Shown here: positions 38,864 through 49,920 of the stretch, in pieces
Layout of the letters: each line of letters starts with the position of its first letter
Numbering within the stretch: the first letter of the stretch is position 1
Assembly (NCBI GenBank): GCA_036877525.1
Contig: JAZGTH010000008.1
Coordinates: 3,128,001 to 3,192,000 of the forward strand
Length of the DNA stretch: 64,000 nt
Source of the DNA: Chromobotia macracanthus
Taxonomy: Eukaryota > Chordata > Actinopteri > Cypriniformes > Botiidae
Reading direction: 5' to 3'
Notes under the pieces: model-generated
The model's input: only the letters and a program-made list of their open reading frames with translations
Database searches by the model: none
Told to the model about the DNA's origin: nothing
Program-made: the position numbers and the translations under genes

Positions 38864-38869
38864 GCTCAC
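38864..38869 (-). other. ptprg: ptprg intron 2 5' splice site
   Basis: On the minus strand the exon ends TACTCAG and the intron begins GTGAGC, close to the MAG|GTRAGT consensus. The donor splits the glycine codon of YWAYSG after its first base, the same phase as the vertebrate PTPRG exon 2/3 junction. Confidence 0.85.
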
Positions 38870-38962
38870 CTGAGTAGGCCCAGTAAGACTCTTCGGCCGC
38901 TCTGCGGTGCCTGTCACTGACTGGACGGTCATGATACCCCGCTTTTACCCCCTCAGCCAATG
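38870..38962 (-). CDS. ptprg: ptprg coding exon (exon 2 equivalent), receptor-type tyrosine phosphatase gamma
   Basis: This 93-bp exon encodes 30 whole codons plus one split codon at each end. The protein starts ALAEG, has a basic stretch (DRHRRAAEE) and ends YWAYSG. In vertebrate PTPRG the exon after the signal-peptide exon starts ALTEG and ends YWAYSG, where the extracellular carbonic-anhydrase-like domain begins. The match at both ends, the phase 1/phase 1 boundaries and the length (about 32 residues against 36 in human) support the call. The protein is a single-pass receptor phosphatase with a CA-like domain, a fibronectin III domain and two cytoplasmic phosphatase domains; none of those lies in this window. 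Teleosts carry ptprga and ptprgb, and this exon cannot decide between them. PTPRZ1, the closest paralogue, has a different sequence here (GWSYTG). The family match is from memory, not an alignment. Confidence 0.9.
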
Positions 38963-38990
38963 CTGAAACAGAAAAGAAAAAGGGTTTAGA
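38963..38990 (-). other. ptprg: ptprg intron 1 branch point, polypyrimidine tract and 3' splice site
   Basis: On the minus strand the sequence runs TTCTAAACCC, then a T/C tract, then GTTTCAG directly before the exon. TCTAAAC fits the vertebrate branch-point consensus, with the branch A about 22 bases from the AG. The tract between is almost all pyrimidine. This is a strong acceptor and supports the exon independently of the protein match. Confidence 0.85.
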
Positions 38991-39003
38991 ATATAGATCA
39001 TTT

Positions 39004-39140
39004 GGAGTTGTGGCATGTTGGTACACATGCTCTAACACATTAGGCTGTGCTGCTCTTGCAAATGCCAAGTTCAAATCTAACTGGCAACAAATTTTCAAAC
39101 CATTATCTATTATATCCTATCTCTAACTCTAAAATAAAGT
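39004..39140 (+). mobile_element. Unnamed tRNA-like SINE family, copy 4
   Basis: Plus strand: GTGGCATGTTGGTACACATG, CTCTAACACATTAGGCTG, TGCTGCTCTTGCAAATGCC, then AAGTTCAAATCTAACTGG (B-box-like), then a pyrimidine-rich stretch ending in AAAATAAAG. It lies in ptprg intron 1, in the opposite orientation to the gene, with its edge about 41 bp from the acceptor AG. Confidence 0.6.
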
Positions 39141-39175
39141 AACAAAAATTGGATGAAAAAATTGGACTGATTGCT

Positions 39176-39195
39176 ACAGACAGACAGACAGATAC
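39176..39195 (+). repeat. (ACAG)n microsatellite, short
   Basis: Four ACAG units followed by ATACC. Confidence 0.8.
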
Positions 39196-39599
39196 CTCTA
39201 CCATCACATGTATGGTATGGTAATTATATGAACCCCACTTTCTTCCTAATGTTCTTACTGGCCAATCACAAAATATGTCTCTCATAAATACACAAACATA
39301 GACAGATGGGTAAAACTACTGCTCCCAACCGAAATTATAACATACATCCTCACACACACACACCCTAGTAACGCAACAGCCTGCCATCTCTGTCTGAACC
39401 AAGTCATTAAATCCTGTATAAACCAATCTGGCTCAAAAAACTACTCCATTAGAGAGAAAAACAGCACCCCACACAGCAGTATTTACATCCTGTCTGCTCT
39501 GGGATCAGTTTCCCCCTCCCTCATTAAACATGTATAAGGGGCTAAAATAAATAAACTAGGAGTGATTGGCCAGTGAGCGGAAGGCTAAAGCGTTAAGTG

Positions 39600-40140
39600 C
39601 TGAGGCAAAGAGGCTGCGGACAGGCCGCTGGCAGCCAGAGATGGTTTGCTGTTCCACCGCTCTGTCAGAAACACTGAGACCAGCTGTGTCCTACTACTAG
39701 GCCAAGCTAATCTAGACTCATCCCAACAGGAGATCTAGACCCCTCTGCCTACTTGCTCGAAGCTCTGGGGCTCATATAAGATGTGAAATTACAATACCAC
39801 AGGATTGGAGAGCTTAGATTAGCTTAGAAACTTAAAACCTCTCATTCGCAGAGGATGCCAAAGATCTGGCCTTGCTGAATGAGAATTTGTTCCGACTTGC
39901 AAGCAGGGGCTGGAGGGATATGGAAGAATGGCACATATCCCAGCACCCTGCAGCCTCAGCGTGAGTTTATCAGAGGCGATCTTGGCCCCTCGGCTCCCAA
40001 CTGTAGGAGGTTTGGGATGCACTAGAAGGTGAAGGGGTGGCACAAGATCAGCCTCGCAGCTGCCGTCCACATCTAAACTTGCAAACGTAATGTGGCAGAA
40101 CTTGGGGGTTGACTGCCATTTTAGATCTAGATTGACCCCC
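39600..40140. promoter_or_regulatory. Candidate conserved non-coding element upstream of the ptprg exon
   Basis: Repeat-free, G+C-richer than the flanks and with a dozen or so CpGs (CATTCGCAG, TTCCGAC, CAGCGTGAG, GGCGATC, CCTCGGC, CTGCCGTCC, AAACGTAA). AGATCTAGA occurs at 39731 and 40125. It lies about 0.7-1.2 kb upstream of the exon in intron 1. A 107-codon minus-strand frame (39819-40142) lacks splice sites and recognisable protein features. Confidence 0.25.
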
Positions 40141-41949
40141 AAAAAAGTGAGCAGTTAGGATCAAAACCACACTAAGACATTAACAAGAAACAGGCCACAT
40201 TTTCCCCAAGCCTGCCAATGTGCTGACCACACTACAGTAACAAGGACACACTGCCTTAAATCCATCACTCAAAACATAATGCAATTTACAAGGCCTCTTT
40301 CTCCAAGCATGCTGGGTAAGTAAATTCTGATATAAACAATGGTTGACTTTTTGTTTCAATGACAAACTGCCTTCTGCTCTTTGCTGCTCTAATTCTTGAG
40401 GATAGCAGCTTGGGCATGGGGGTGAATGCCAATGAGAGGGTATGCTATGGCTTCTCTATGAATTACATTATTGATTGCCGATACTCTTTAAACAGAAAAT
40501 GTAATTATGCAATGCGGCATACTGGCCTTAGTCGCTGTCCTCCCAATGTGTCACTCACGCGCTCTTTCTCTTTCATTCAATCACTCTCTCCATTCCTCTT
40601 TGCCCATCCATCATTGAAGCTCCCCATCTCTCTCTAATACTCCTAACACTTACTTCCTGGGAGTAACTCTCTCTTGGAGGAATTCGGTCTGCTGCTTAAG
40701 CCACTCTCAAGAGTCTGTACTTCAGCAGCTGAGTCCACTTCTCCAACAGCTCCAGGTGTCTTCAACAACAATGAATGATCAACAAAAACAAAACCATTGG
40801 GCAATGGTGACAGCACCCTGGCTAAAAGTGGCTTAACATCCAGTCATGAAACAACCCGACAAGGTTGCTTTGGGGTTGTTGGGGCACTGTGACACACAAG
40901 AGGCTGTGTGACTGATCTTCTACAGAAATGTTTTGAGAGTGTAGTGTGTGTAGTCCACATTAGTGTGGAAGGCGGAGGGGTTTAGATGGACAGTTTTGCA
41001 ATTTTACTGTTTAAAATAGGCTTAAAACATTATTTACTTTATTAAGCACTTGTCTCTTTGCGCTTCCTTTCAGATGTAGGCAACATTGTTCCCCACAGTA
41101 TGAAAGGGAACACACAAATTTTGATTGATTCATTTCTGTGGTATATGGGGCAGGCTTAAAACAAAAATGACACCTTCTGCCCCTGCATTAGGTACTGAGA
41201 TGGAGACAACTCTGTCTCTTGCCCTCCTTTAGGAAAGGAGATATTGAGAGTTACCTAGAAAGGCCATCTTCCACAGGAACAACAACACAGCCAAATTACC
41301 AAAACACACATCACACCAAGCACAGATGTGAACACACACACCCCACAGAGACGCACACACATCCTACTGTCCTCCAGGCCCTGTCAAACTTAATCTGCAT
41401 CAATTCAGTGCAATATGCACAAAGAGCTTTTGTACACACACACATTGCATACAAGGCTTGGCCAACATCAAACACACCAAAAGAATGTCATATTGTTCAA
41501 AAACAAGCAACATTGGCTTAAAGCACAATCCTTCGAAATCTGGAACCAACTGCAAGCCAATGCCAGTGTGCTCTGCCTTCTGTGATCAAATCTTCATCAC
41601 CAGGGGTTTCATCTAGTCCGGCTCTTCTAAATAAATTCTGACGTAATTGATTTACAAGCCTCTATTAAAGCTGCAGATCTTTATGAGGAAGATATTGAGA
41701 GTTGACGTTTTTTGCCAGGCTGTTTCTGTAGAAATAGTGACAGAACAAGGAAAGTTATAAGGGCTCCAGTTTCAGACATAGATTCCCGAACTATCAACAA
41801 GACAAGCCTTTGAGGAGCCATGCAATGTATCAAATACTGCTTAGAGATTGCTTTTCCAAGATAATTACCAATCATCATATGTCAAAACACAAAGTAGATT
41901 TGGGTGGGTTTTGAGGCCCTGGCATGGAATGTCCACATGTTGGCTTCCT

Positions 41950-42020
41950 GACCAGCAAGACTTTATTAGTCAACTAAGTCAACACTAACCAGCTTAAACC
42001 AGAAACTCAAGCTAAGTTGG
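41950..42020. repeat. Possible MITE fragment with CCAG arms, second copy
   Basis: GACCAGCAAGACTTTATTAG, then ACCAGCTTAAACCAGAAACT, then AAGCTAAGTTGGAAACTG. Same type as 7369-7460; too short and diverged for a firm family call. Confidence 0.35.
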
Positions 42021-42824
42021 AAACTGTGCATTTAGGTCATGCTTCAGAATAGAAATTATTTTTTTTATTATACAATTTGGTTGCGAAATTTGATTTGAAA
42101 CAATCAAAATATTATGTAGTACAACACCGGAGGGCAGTGAATTAAAGACTGTCACAATAAAATATATAATAAAATAAAGATGTCACAATATAAATTTAGC
42201 TAACAACAAAACGGCAGTAGGCACATGTTGGGAGTGAACAAGTGCTAATTGTTCCTTTAGAATAACATCTAGAGGCTAAATATATATTATGCTACATGGA
42301 AAAAATTAGCAATGTTAGCAAACTCTAACTAACTCACAGCCAAACTGCAGCCAAATTGGTAATTCCTGAACAAACTGACTAGCCTATGGATTTTTTTATT
42401 TCCAGATTTTGTACCATATTAAACAGTTATAATGGACTTTTGAATGTGAAAGTCCATAATTCTCAAACTCCATTCTAGACTTTATTGTTCTCAGGTGATG
42501 ACTGAATAAAAAACTTCAATAGCCAAAATGGAATGACTCCTGAAATGTTAAAAACTCTGTCTGACTTTCACTTTTTATATAAAATAATAATGATAATACA
42601 GCCTAACTTTCCTTCACTGGGAAAGTATTTAGAGTAAAGAATCTGAATTTATTGGCAAAGTAAGCTTGCACTTACAAGAAGCTCAACTTGGTGACTTACT
42701 CCCAAAATAAACATATGGTTTGAGATGTACAGTATGGCAATATGAGAAAAATAATCTGCAGTCTAAAAAATGAGTCTAAAAAATGTGCTGTGGTGGCACA
42801 AAGGTACAGAGATAGGATTTGAAT

Positions 42825-43020
42825 AGTTAAACCATAGTTATTCAATAAATACATGTACCATGATATTGATGTTAACTTGGTATTCCAAGGCATTTAACAT
42901 GTTAGAGGACCATTGCATAGTGATGGTATCAAATGGTAATATCAAATGGTACTGTAAAAAGTGCAATGGTACTTGTCCAAAAAACAGGGTATTACCATGG
43001 TACTTTTTTGTTAGTAGATA
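42825..43020. repeat. ACCATGGTA-type repeat fragment
   Basis: It contains repeated words ATGGTATCAAATGGTAAT, ATCAAATGGTACTG, GCAATGGTACTTG and TTACCATGGTACTTTTTTG. The motif TACCATGGTACTTTT recurs at 43826-43841, and a variant at 31150-31165. It looks like a degenerate repeat built on a palindromic ACCATGGT core. Confidence 0.4.
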
Positions 43021-43054
43021 TTTTTATCAAGTACAGGCTTAGTATATGGTGTTT

Positions 43055-43178
43055 GAAATTTATGCGTTTGGCAGACAAAGCAACATACAGTGCATTCAAC
43101 ATATACATTCTTTATCCATACATGTGTTCTCTGTGAATTGAATGCAATACTCTATCAGTTGAGCTATACAGGAACACT
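43055..43178 (-). mobile_element. tRNA-derived SINE with LINE tail (copy 3)
   Basis: Read on the minus strand: GTTCCTGTATAGCTCAACTG, GAGTATTGCATTCAATTCAC, ACACATGTATGGATAAAG, GAATGCACTGTATGTTGC, TTTGTCTGCCAAACGCATAA. The head, body and tail follow copies 1 and 2, but most of the hairpin is deleted (TTTG is followed directly by TCTGCC) and the middle of the tRNA part is shortened. Confidence 0.7.
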
Positions 43179-45441
43179 GGAGAATATGGAGCTGTATAGG
43201 ATGTAGTTATTAAATCCTGCAGGTGGTAATGACTGATTTCATTCTGCTTGAGGGTAAATTTTGCACATCTGTCACATGTTGCCATTTAACAAGTCTGAAT
43301 ATCAAGGTTGCTCCTGCCTAATTGGAATGCACATCAGATATTCACATTCATGCACTTAACCTTGATTTCACTTTTGTCTTTTTGGACAGGAAGGGTCAGT
43401 GTGTGTATGTGTGTCCTAATGGACTTATTAACATTCTCCTCAGCTCTCTCCTTGAAGGGCGTTCACCCTGTGGGCACATCTATACCACTGTACCATGCAA
43501 AGATGCACATGCTTTCACACACACATGGAGCAACATCTGCCTCCTAAATCTGCCTTGAAATCTGAGAGGGCATCAAATACTAACAATATGATTCATTCAG
43601 CTATACTGGGGTTATAGCTCTAAATGTATAAAAAACAAAACAGCTGCAAAACAACATCAACCTTGAATACAACCTTGGACTTCAACATGAACACAATATA
43701 CCATGCTGCACAATTTTTATTTATGTATTTATACATATTTATTTATTGTCGTATTTACCTAGTACTTTAAACAACACCATAGTTTTAGTATATGTCAGTA
43801 TTTATTTATAACATAAAATGCAGTACCATGGTACTTTTCTGCTTTCACAATACTTTACATATCAGAACTAGTCAATAATTAAGTCACAGTAAATACACAA
43901 ACATATCTAGGGTAATGCTGAGGTACAGTATAGATTTAAAATCCCTAATAATAATCCTCCTCAAGTTACTTAAGCCAAATATTTGGCTCAATTCGAATGC
44001 AAATTAAACTATGAAAAATTGATAATGTACAACCTCTGGCACTAAGATATCAAACCCCATTTAGCAAAATTAGTTTAAAAGCAGACAATGTACATTTTGT
44101 GTAGGATTAGCATAATATCCGAGACAGCATCAGCTTTCCTTAATGTAATTTACTTACAGCAGTAAAGCACACACTGCTGGAGAAATCAGTCAGAGATCTT
44201 CAGTACTGTACCAGCTGACTGCTCTGATCTCTAGTAGCCTTGTCCTCTAAAACAATGCCTCCCTCATACCGGCTGTGCTATCACTCATTCGAGTAATTAC
44301 ATAACTGAGTGGTACCACACAGCCTACCCACAAACAAACATAGCACACTGCAGTCTTGGTATAAGCCTTACTAAAAGTTCTGAAAACTCTGGCTACAGTC
44401 TGACACTCAGAAGTTATTTAAATATATAAAACTGATAAATTAATCTACACATGATATTCAAAAATAAAATCTGCTCAGACAGCGTAGAAAATAAACTGTT
44501 TAACTGTTTTATTTCAGTGCTACAAAAACAGGAACAGTCTCATTCAACAGTCTTTTCAGTCTAGACAGTTTCATTGATATAATGGAGATGATTTTGTTTT
44601 GTCATATCAGCCTAACCAGACTGCCTGCTGTTGTTTTAAAAACTTTATATGGTGAGGACAGGGCCCACACTAAAATCCAAGCACCCAGGATAACACTTTT
44701 GTGGGCCCCTCCTTTGATTAAGTCCTTCTTGTCTAAAGTCCTACCCTCCCTGAAGGTCTTTATGGTCTCCCCTTTCTACAGGGAACAGGACAGTGTTACA
44801 GGTTTCACCAGCAGATTTAAGAGACCCAGAACTGTTTATTATGGGCGGAATAGGGACAGATTGGACACTGGTTCCAGCACTAGCACCATGCCCATGATAG
44901 AGAATTAAAGATGTGCTTCTTTGTGTGACATACATTTTAAAGAAACAACAAGAACAAAGTGAAATGAAAAACAGGTCTTTTTATTTTTTAAAAGAAAGTC
45001 TTGAAGGTCAAAGCATGAGTGGAAATATCATTAACAGATGCCACTTAGAAGGGCCAACAGCCGAAAGTGGACAAATGCTTCAGCGTGCCGTGGATCAACT
45101 CCCACAGCTGTGAGTGGACTGACAAGCACACTCAGACACACACTTAACAAACACATGCAGGATTTCAACATCCCATCCTCCCTGCGACTAAAAACATGCC
45201 ACACTGTGATTCTAACAGGACAAAAGCTTTAAGGTTTGAGACATCAGCCCATGCAGTGCTTGTTATGTCGGCAGCTGGTTCCTGTGGCTAAGCAGCTATC
45301 TTAATGGCTTCAAGGACAAGACACGAGGTCTCTTGTTTATGGAGCATTGTATCCGAGAGAGAGACAGAGGGAGGGAGATTGAGGGAAATGGACTGTTATT
45401 AAATCGGAAGGCGCCTAAGCATCTGACAAGCAGTGTGTAAC

Positions 45442-45530
45442 GTGTGTGTGTGTGTGTGTGTGTGTGTCAAAAAGGGAGTAAGAGAATGAGAAAAAGAGAG
45501 AGAGACAGAGCGTGAGAGAAAGAAAAATGG
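45442..45530 (+). repeat. Compound (GT)n and purine-rich microsatellite
   Basis: About 13 GT units (45442-45468), then, after a short gap, a GA-rich stretch with AGAGAGAGAC and GTGAGAGAAAG. Confidence 0.9.
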
Positions 45531-46570
45531 TGCTGGCAGCGCCAGGCGACACTGTTAGACATAATAACATAATTTGAAGTAATGATGGTTGCCCTTTAAG
45601 TTAGTTCACAGGGAGAAAGAGAGAGAGATATGAACTGGTTTCTAAGGCAGTGTCCATCTGCATGGTAAATGGCAAAAGCCTTCACAAGTAGGCAAATAAA
45701 GATGTGACTGCCTGATCAATGCACTGCCTGTGCCCTTGCGTTAATGTGGCAGTAACAAAGTTGTTTATTATTCCTGGAGAAAGCTATCCATACCTCTTGA
45801 AAACAGTTGCATGGCTGGTTCATGGCCCCCTGGCGGTCTGCTATATGCTGGTTGCCATCTTTGCTCCTGGGAACGCAGTTCTGCATTTTTGAGCCAATCA
45901 CCTTAGTAGGAAATGTCTTGTGACCATTCACTCTAATCACTCTTAGGTGGCCAAAAAATGAGACTCTGATAGTTGACTCAACATGACTTTGTCTAATTCC
46001 TTTTTTTTCTAGCTGACATGAAAAATCCCCTTTCTCATTTTTTTTTAGCTCCTCCCACCACTTGGATTGCAAGTGTTTAATTCTGTCTTGTTTGTTAATT
46101 GATAAATAGGGGTCAAAAAAGTGTGTGTGCAAGTCGTGTACAATACACAAGCAGAAAGTGAGGTGCTTTATCATTTATGCACCTGTTTGTGATTAGCAGA
46201 CCTTCACATTCATAGCAGGGTGTTAAAAATGCTAAAGATACCGGCAGAGCAAACAGCGAGAGACTCGATTAGACAGCAGTCAGTCACGGTAAGGACAGAA
46301 AGCGAGAGAGCTGCTTCCTGTGGCTGGGAGGAGACGCTGGCGCCGCTCCAGTGGACGTGTGTTTGTGTGTGAAGAACGTGGAAAAGGGGGCGCCTTGGGG
46401 CAGGACGTTCAGGCACAGAGCTCGAGCCCACAGGAAATGGAGGGAAGAAAGCAAAGACCTCGAAATAGCATTTAGTTTCCTCTCAATTCTATTTGCATAC
46501 AAAAGCTAGAACTGGCCATGAAGTTATGTCCCTTGAGGCTCCTACTGAATGCCAGGAATGCTTTTGGTAC

Positions 46571-46585
46571 CTCTCTCTCTCTCTG
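46571..46585 (+). repeat. (CT)n microsatellite, short
   Basis: Seven CT units. Confidence 0.85.
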
Positions 46586-47700
46586 TTTGCCCAGAAGTCC
46601 TTGGAGTCTATCAGGCACTGCATTATGCTTTCTGCTGGCTTCATTAGTCCTGCATACTGCACCGGAGAATTTCATTACAGACACACACAGCCAAAGTTCA
46701 GTACAAAACAACAGTCCCTTGGCTACACAAGGTCCCTTTGTGATCTGATTACTCAGAGAGAAAGTGAGAGATAGAATGTGCTAGTATCTGAGTTAGTAGA
46801 GAAAAAACAGAATAGCTCTGCACCCAAGCAAAACTGTATTGTCATTTAAAACTAAACCTTGCACATTGTGAACAACGCCTTCACAGAAGGGCTGGATCCC
46901 AACCAGGACACCATGTGTTCTGTGAAACCGCAAACGTTCTTTGCACTCTGCAATATGCTCCACAGATCTCACATATGAATAAATTATGGCTATACACATC
47001 ACATTTTCTGCATCGAACCTTCATTCATGTCATTTGTCTCAATGGGGATCAATCCATCTTATTCCATGTCTCATTTACATTTTTTAAACAATTAGTCATC
47101 ACCAGCATGTTCGGTTTGACAGCAATGAGTTTAAGACTGATGTGTAAGAGATGTGTCTTTCCTGTCAGAGAAAGTGTGACACATCATGGTGCAATCGTTC
47201 TAGGAGTGTAAAATGTTTCATACTTGGGTTTTAAGTAGAAATTGGCAAAAAAAAACATTGAAACAGTTTGCAGTTGCCGTGTTGTGACTGCATATAATTT
47301 GTAACCTCATCCAGTATGGGAAAAGGCAATGTGTTTAGCCTCAGTAGGGTTGTGATGACACCACACACCACCACCACCCAGCTAATGATTCTGAATCGAT
47401 ACAGAGACCCTTGGTGCTCCTTCATGCAAAAGGGGTCATCTCATGGGTCACATCCAATCCATCACTGCTCAAACACCAATACGGCCTCGAACTCTGAAAA
47501 TGCCAGTGCAGGGCTAATCAGAGAGGTGAATGTCAATGAAGTGCATAACTGATACAGGAGACACTATTTAAAGGTGAAATGTGTAATATTTTCTTTGTAC
47601 AATCTTTTCTTCTTTGACATTGTAAAAAATATAAACATTGGATCTGTATTTTTTCAAAACATTTTCCTGTTTGTTTCAGTGGTCTGATAGCAACTTCTGG

Positions 47701-47985
47701 CTTAACCAACAATAACTATAACTATATTAGCGTCCACACCAATGGACGATAACCATACGTTTATTCAAAACATTCACTTCAATTGCCATTTTAAAAGTCA
47801 GGTGGATTCTGATTGGCTGTCAATGTTTAACTGTTCATCAGCTTGGAAAAATTATTATGAAAGTAATCCTAATGATATTGTTTCTCTGTGCTGTTATTGT
47901 TGCTATTGAGTAGACTATGCTCTTTACTTAAATTTAGAATGATTTAAAACGTTATCCTTACAGTTATCGTTCTTGGTGTGCCTTA
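47701..47985. mobile_element. Non-autonomous DNA transposon with terminal inverted repeats
   Basis: The left end (ACCAACAATAACTATAACTA) and the reverse complement of the right end (ACCAAGAACGATAACTGTAA) match, giving imperfect TIRs of about 25 bp. Inside are GCGTCCACACCAATGGACGA and GATTCTGATTGGCTGTCAAT. I recall this CGATAAC-rich element as a common cyprinid MITE. No transposase frame is present, and target-site duplications are not clear. Confidence 0.65.
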
Positions 47986-49389
47986 AGTACAAAGGTATAA
48001 GTAGAGAACTCTGAATTAAAGTATAGATGTCACAAGCATATTCAAAAATATATAATATAAAATATAATGCAAATTATAAAGTATATGATGCATTTTAAAT
48101 ATTGCATTAAACCTCCCTTTTATTTAATACCCATACAAAAACACATGAACAAATTAAAAGAAAAGAACATTGATTATTGCTATTTTCCTGCATGTGTAAC
48201 CACATTATAATCATAATATTTGTGGTAAAATTATGTAATAAAAATGCTTATCAATCCTGTTTAACTGTAGTGCTTATTTTTCACGTGATCTGCTGTTTCT
48301 CTGTTTCATGTTTATCCATCATACCGGTCTACAGCTCTTTTATGTAGATGCAATTACTATCAACCTTTAAAGTACACAAAGTACTTTGAAGCTAACACAC
48401 ATGGACTAAAAATTCCACTGTGACTGCACTGTGCTAGAGGGACCATCTAAATAAAGCTGTATTCGTTTTCGGTTCAAGATTTCATCTCTCAAGGACAGAA
48501 AGCAAACTAATAAGAGAGAAGCAAATATTGTCATGTGGGCCAAGCTGTCATAATGACAACTCTGCTTATTTGCATCATTGTTTATTAGCTTGTGGAGTCC
48601 TTCCATAAGAGTTTCAAAGATCTTAGACTTAGACAAACATAACCACATACAGGAAATTCAGAGCGATTTGTTAGTGCCACCAAAATTGGAACCGCTAGGC
48701 ATATGAAATCCTTGTGTTTGTAGCGTGGAAAACAGAGGCAACACTGTGAAAGGGACGGCTAGTCAACATCGAGATTTCCACAGTGTAATCGCACCACTGT
48801 TGGATTCACCACAAGCGTTGGACGTGAAATTCATAAATGTGGAAATTCGATTAACACCCACGAGGTGATGAGACCCTTATTCTATAAACACACACACATC
48901 TTAGCATTGGCCTAATACAAACAACAGGCTCTTGCCCCCCGCTAGTGGCTAATGACAGACCCACTGCTTCATGGCAGGAAAACCATCTGGCGGCTACAAA
49001 GCTTTTAAACCAAAGAAAACACTGCTGACCAGAACAAATTGTGTGATCAACCATGTTGTCGCATGTAAGCACACACAGATCTTTAGGACTACATGAATGG
49101 GGTGTGTGCAAGTCGACGACTTCACATTCAAGTAAAATAAATATTTTGTAAATAAAAAGTTACTTGCCACTGGTAACTCTGTAAGAAAGTGCAACATAGT
49201 ACATAGTTAAAATAAATTAATAAGAATGATAATCTAAACCTAATTAGAACAGGCCAATGAAATCAAAGACCTACAAATAATCTACTAAAGAAAACATTTG
49301 TCATGAATCATGTCAATTTTTACCTCATTACCATAAAAAATATGACAAACAGAATCATGACGTGTCTTCTCAAGTAGTGGAGACTGACT

Positions 49390-49432
49390 CATATTTATAT
49401 TGTTCTGCATATGTCAGAACAATATAAATATG
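49390..49432. repeat. Perfect 18-bp inverted repeat, 7-base loop
   Basis: CATATTTATATTGTTCTG at 49390-49407 is exactly mirrored by CAGAACAATATAAATATG at 49415-49432, with CATATGT between. Pairing extends about four more bases with one mismatch (GACT against AATC). The length and perfect arms suit a hairpin RNA or a very small foldback element. I know no family for it. Confidence 0.85.
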
Positions 49433-49714
49433 AATCTCATATAACAAAATGACTTGTAGAAATGTTAAAAAAACAGTTTGCCATTGAAAAGCAAGAAAAA
49501 CAACAAAATTATTGTCTTAGAGACAAAAACAGATATTCATTAAAAAACAATAAACAATGTAAAACAGTTTTACAGCCAATAAGAAATATTTATGGTCAAT
49601 ATTTTTTTATTTACTCATCATTCACAGGTGCGGCAAAAAGTTCATTTTGGACCTTGTGTGTGTGTGTGTTCATACAACTTTGCTTTACATACCTTTTCTT
49701 TTTATTTTAAAATG

Positions 49715-49920
49715 TTGTGCGCACATGCAGACTAAGACCTGTTTTACACCACAAGTGTATCCAGTATAGATGTGGTGCATATGCAGTGCATATTTTTCTT
49801 GGTGCCAATGTTAGCAGATTAGAGCTTTCACACTGTATACGGATGTGGCGCGTACAGTCTGTTCCAGGAGCGGTGAGGTGCAGCAGTGCAGCGTTTGTTT
49901 CGGCAGCAATCATTTAATTT
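49715..49920 (+). repeat. CpG-decayed interspersed repeat, possible
   Basis: Words such as CAGACTAAGACCTGTTTTAC, GGATGTGGCGCGTACAGTCT and GTTCCAGGAGCGGTGAGGTG look like a once CpG-rich repeat now full of TG and CA. I think it is a fish DNA-transposon fragment but cannot name it. Confidence 0.35.

Larger units (their letters stand above)
1..38869 (-). other. ptprg: ptprg intron 2 (partial)
   Basis: Everything downstream of the exon on the minus strand is read as intron 2, at least 38 kb. The next exon should encode the start of the CA-like domain (AYGPEHWV in mammals). I looked for it on the minus strand and saw no match, so exon 3 is probably beyond the left edge. The scan was by eye. Confidence 0.7.
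39141..43054. other. Intron 1 DNA
   Basis: Besides the ACAG repeat, the candidate element at 39600-40140 and two weak MITE-like pieces, I see nothing. No ptprg exon 1 here. Confidence 0.55.
43179..47700. other. Intron 1 DNA
   Basis: Microsatellites at 45.4 and 46.6 kb only. The 152-codon minus-strand frame at 45716-46174 has no domain, no splice sites and ordinary intronic composition. The words AAAGGTGAAATGTGTAATAT at 47570 may be the edge of a further cyprinid repeat. Confidence 0.5.

Noticed and set aside
44582..44908. 108-codon plus-strand frame
   Set aside because: Looked briefly like a retroelement fragment, but no motif of reverse transcriptase, integrase, Gag or transposase is visible.
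45716..46174. 152-codon open frame on the minus strand
   Set aside because: No recognisable domain, no splice sites in place, composition like the surrounding intron, and it overlaps no conserved signal. Chance frames of this length are expected in 64 kb.
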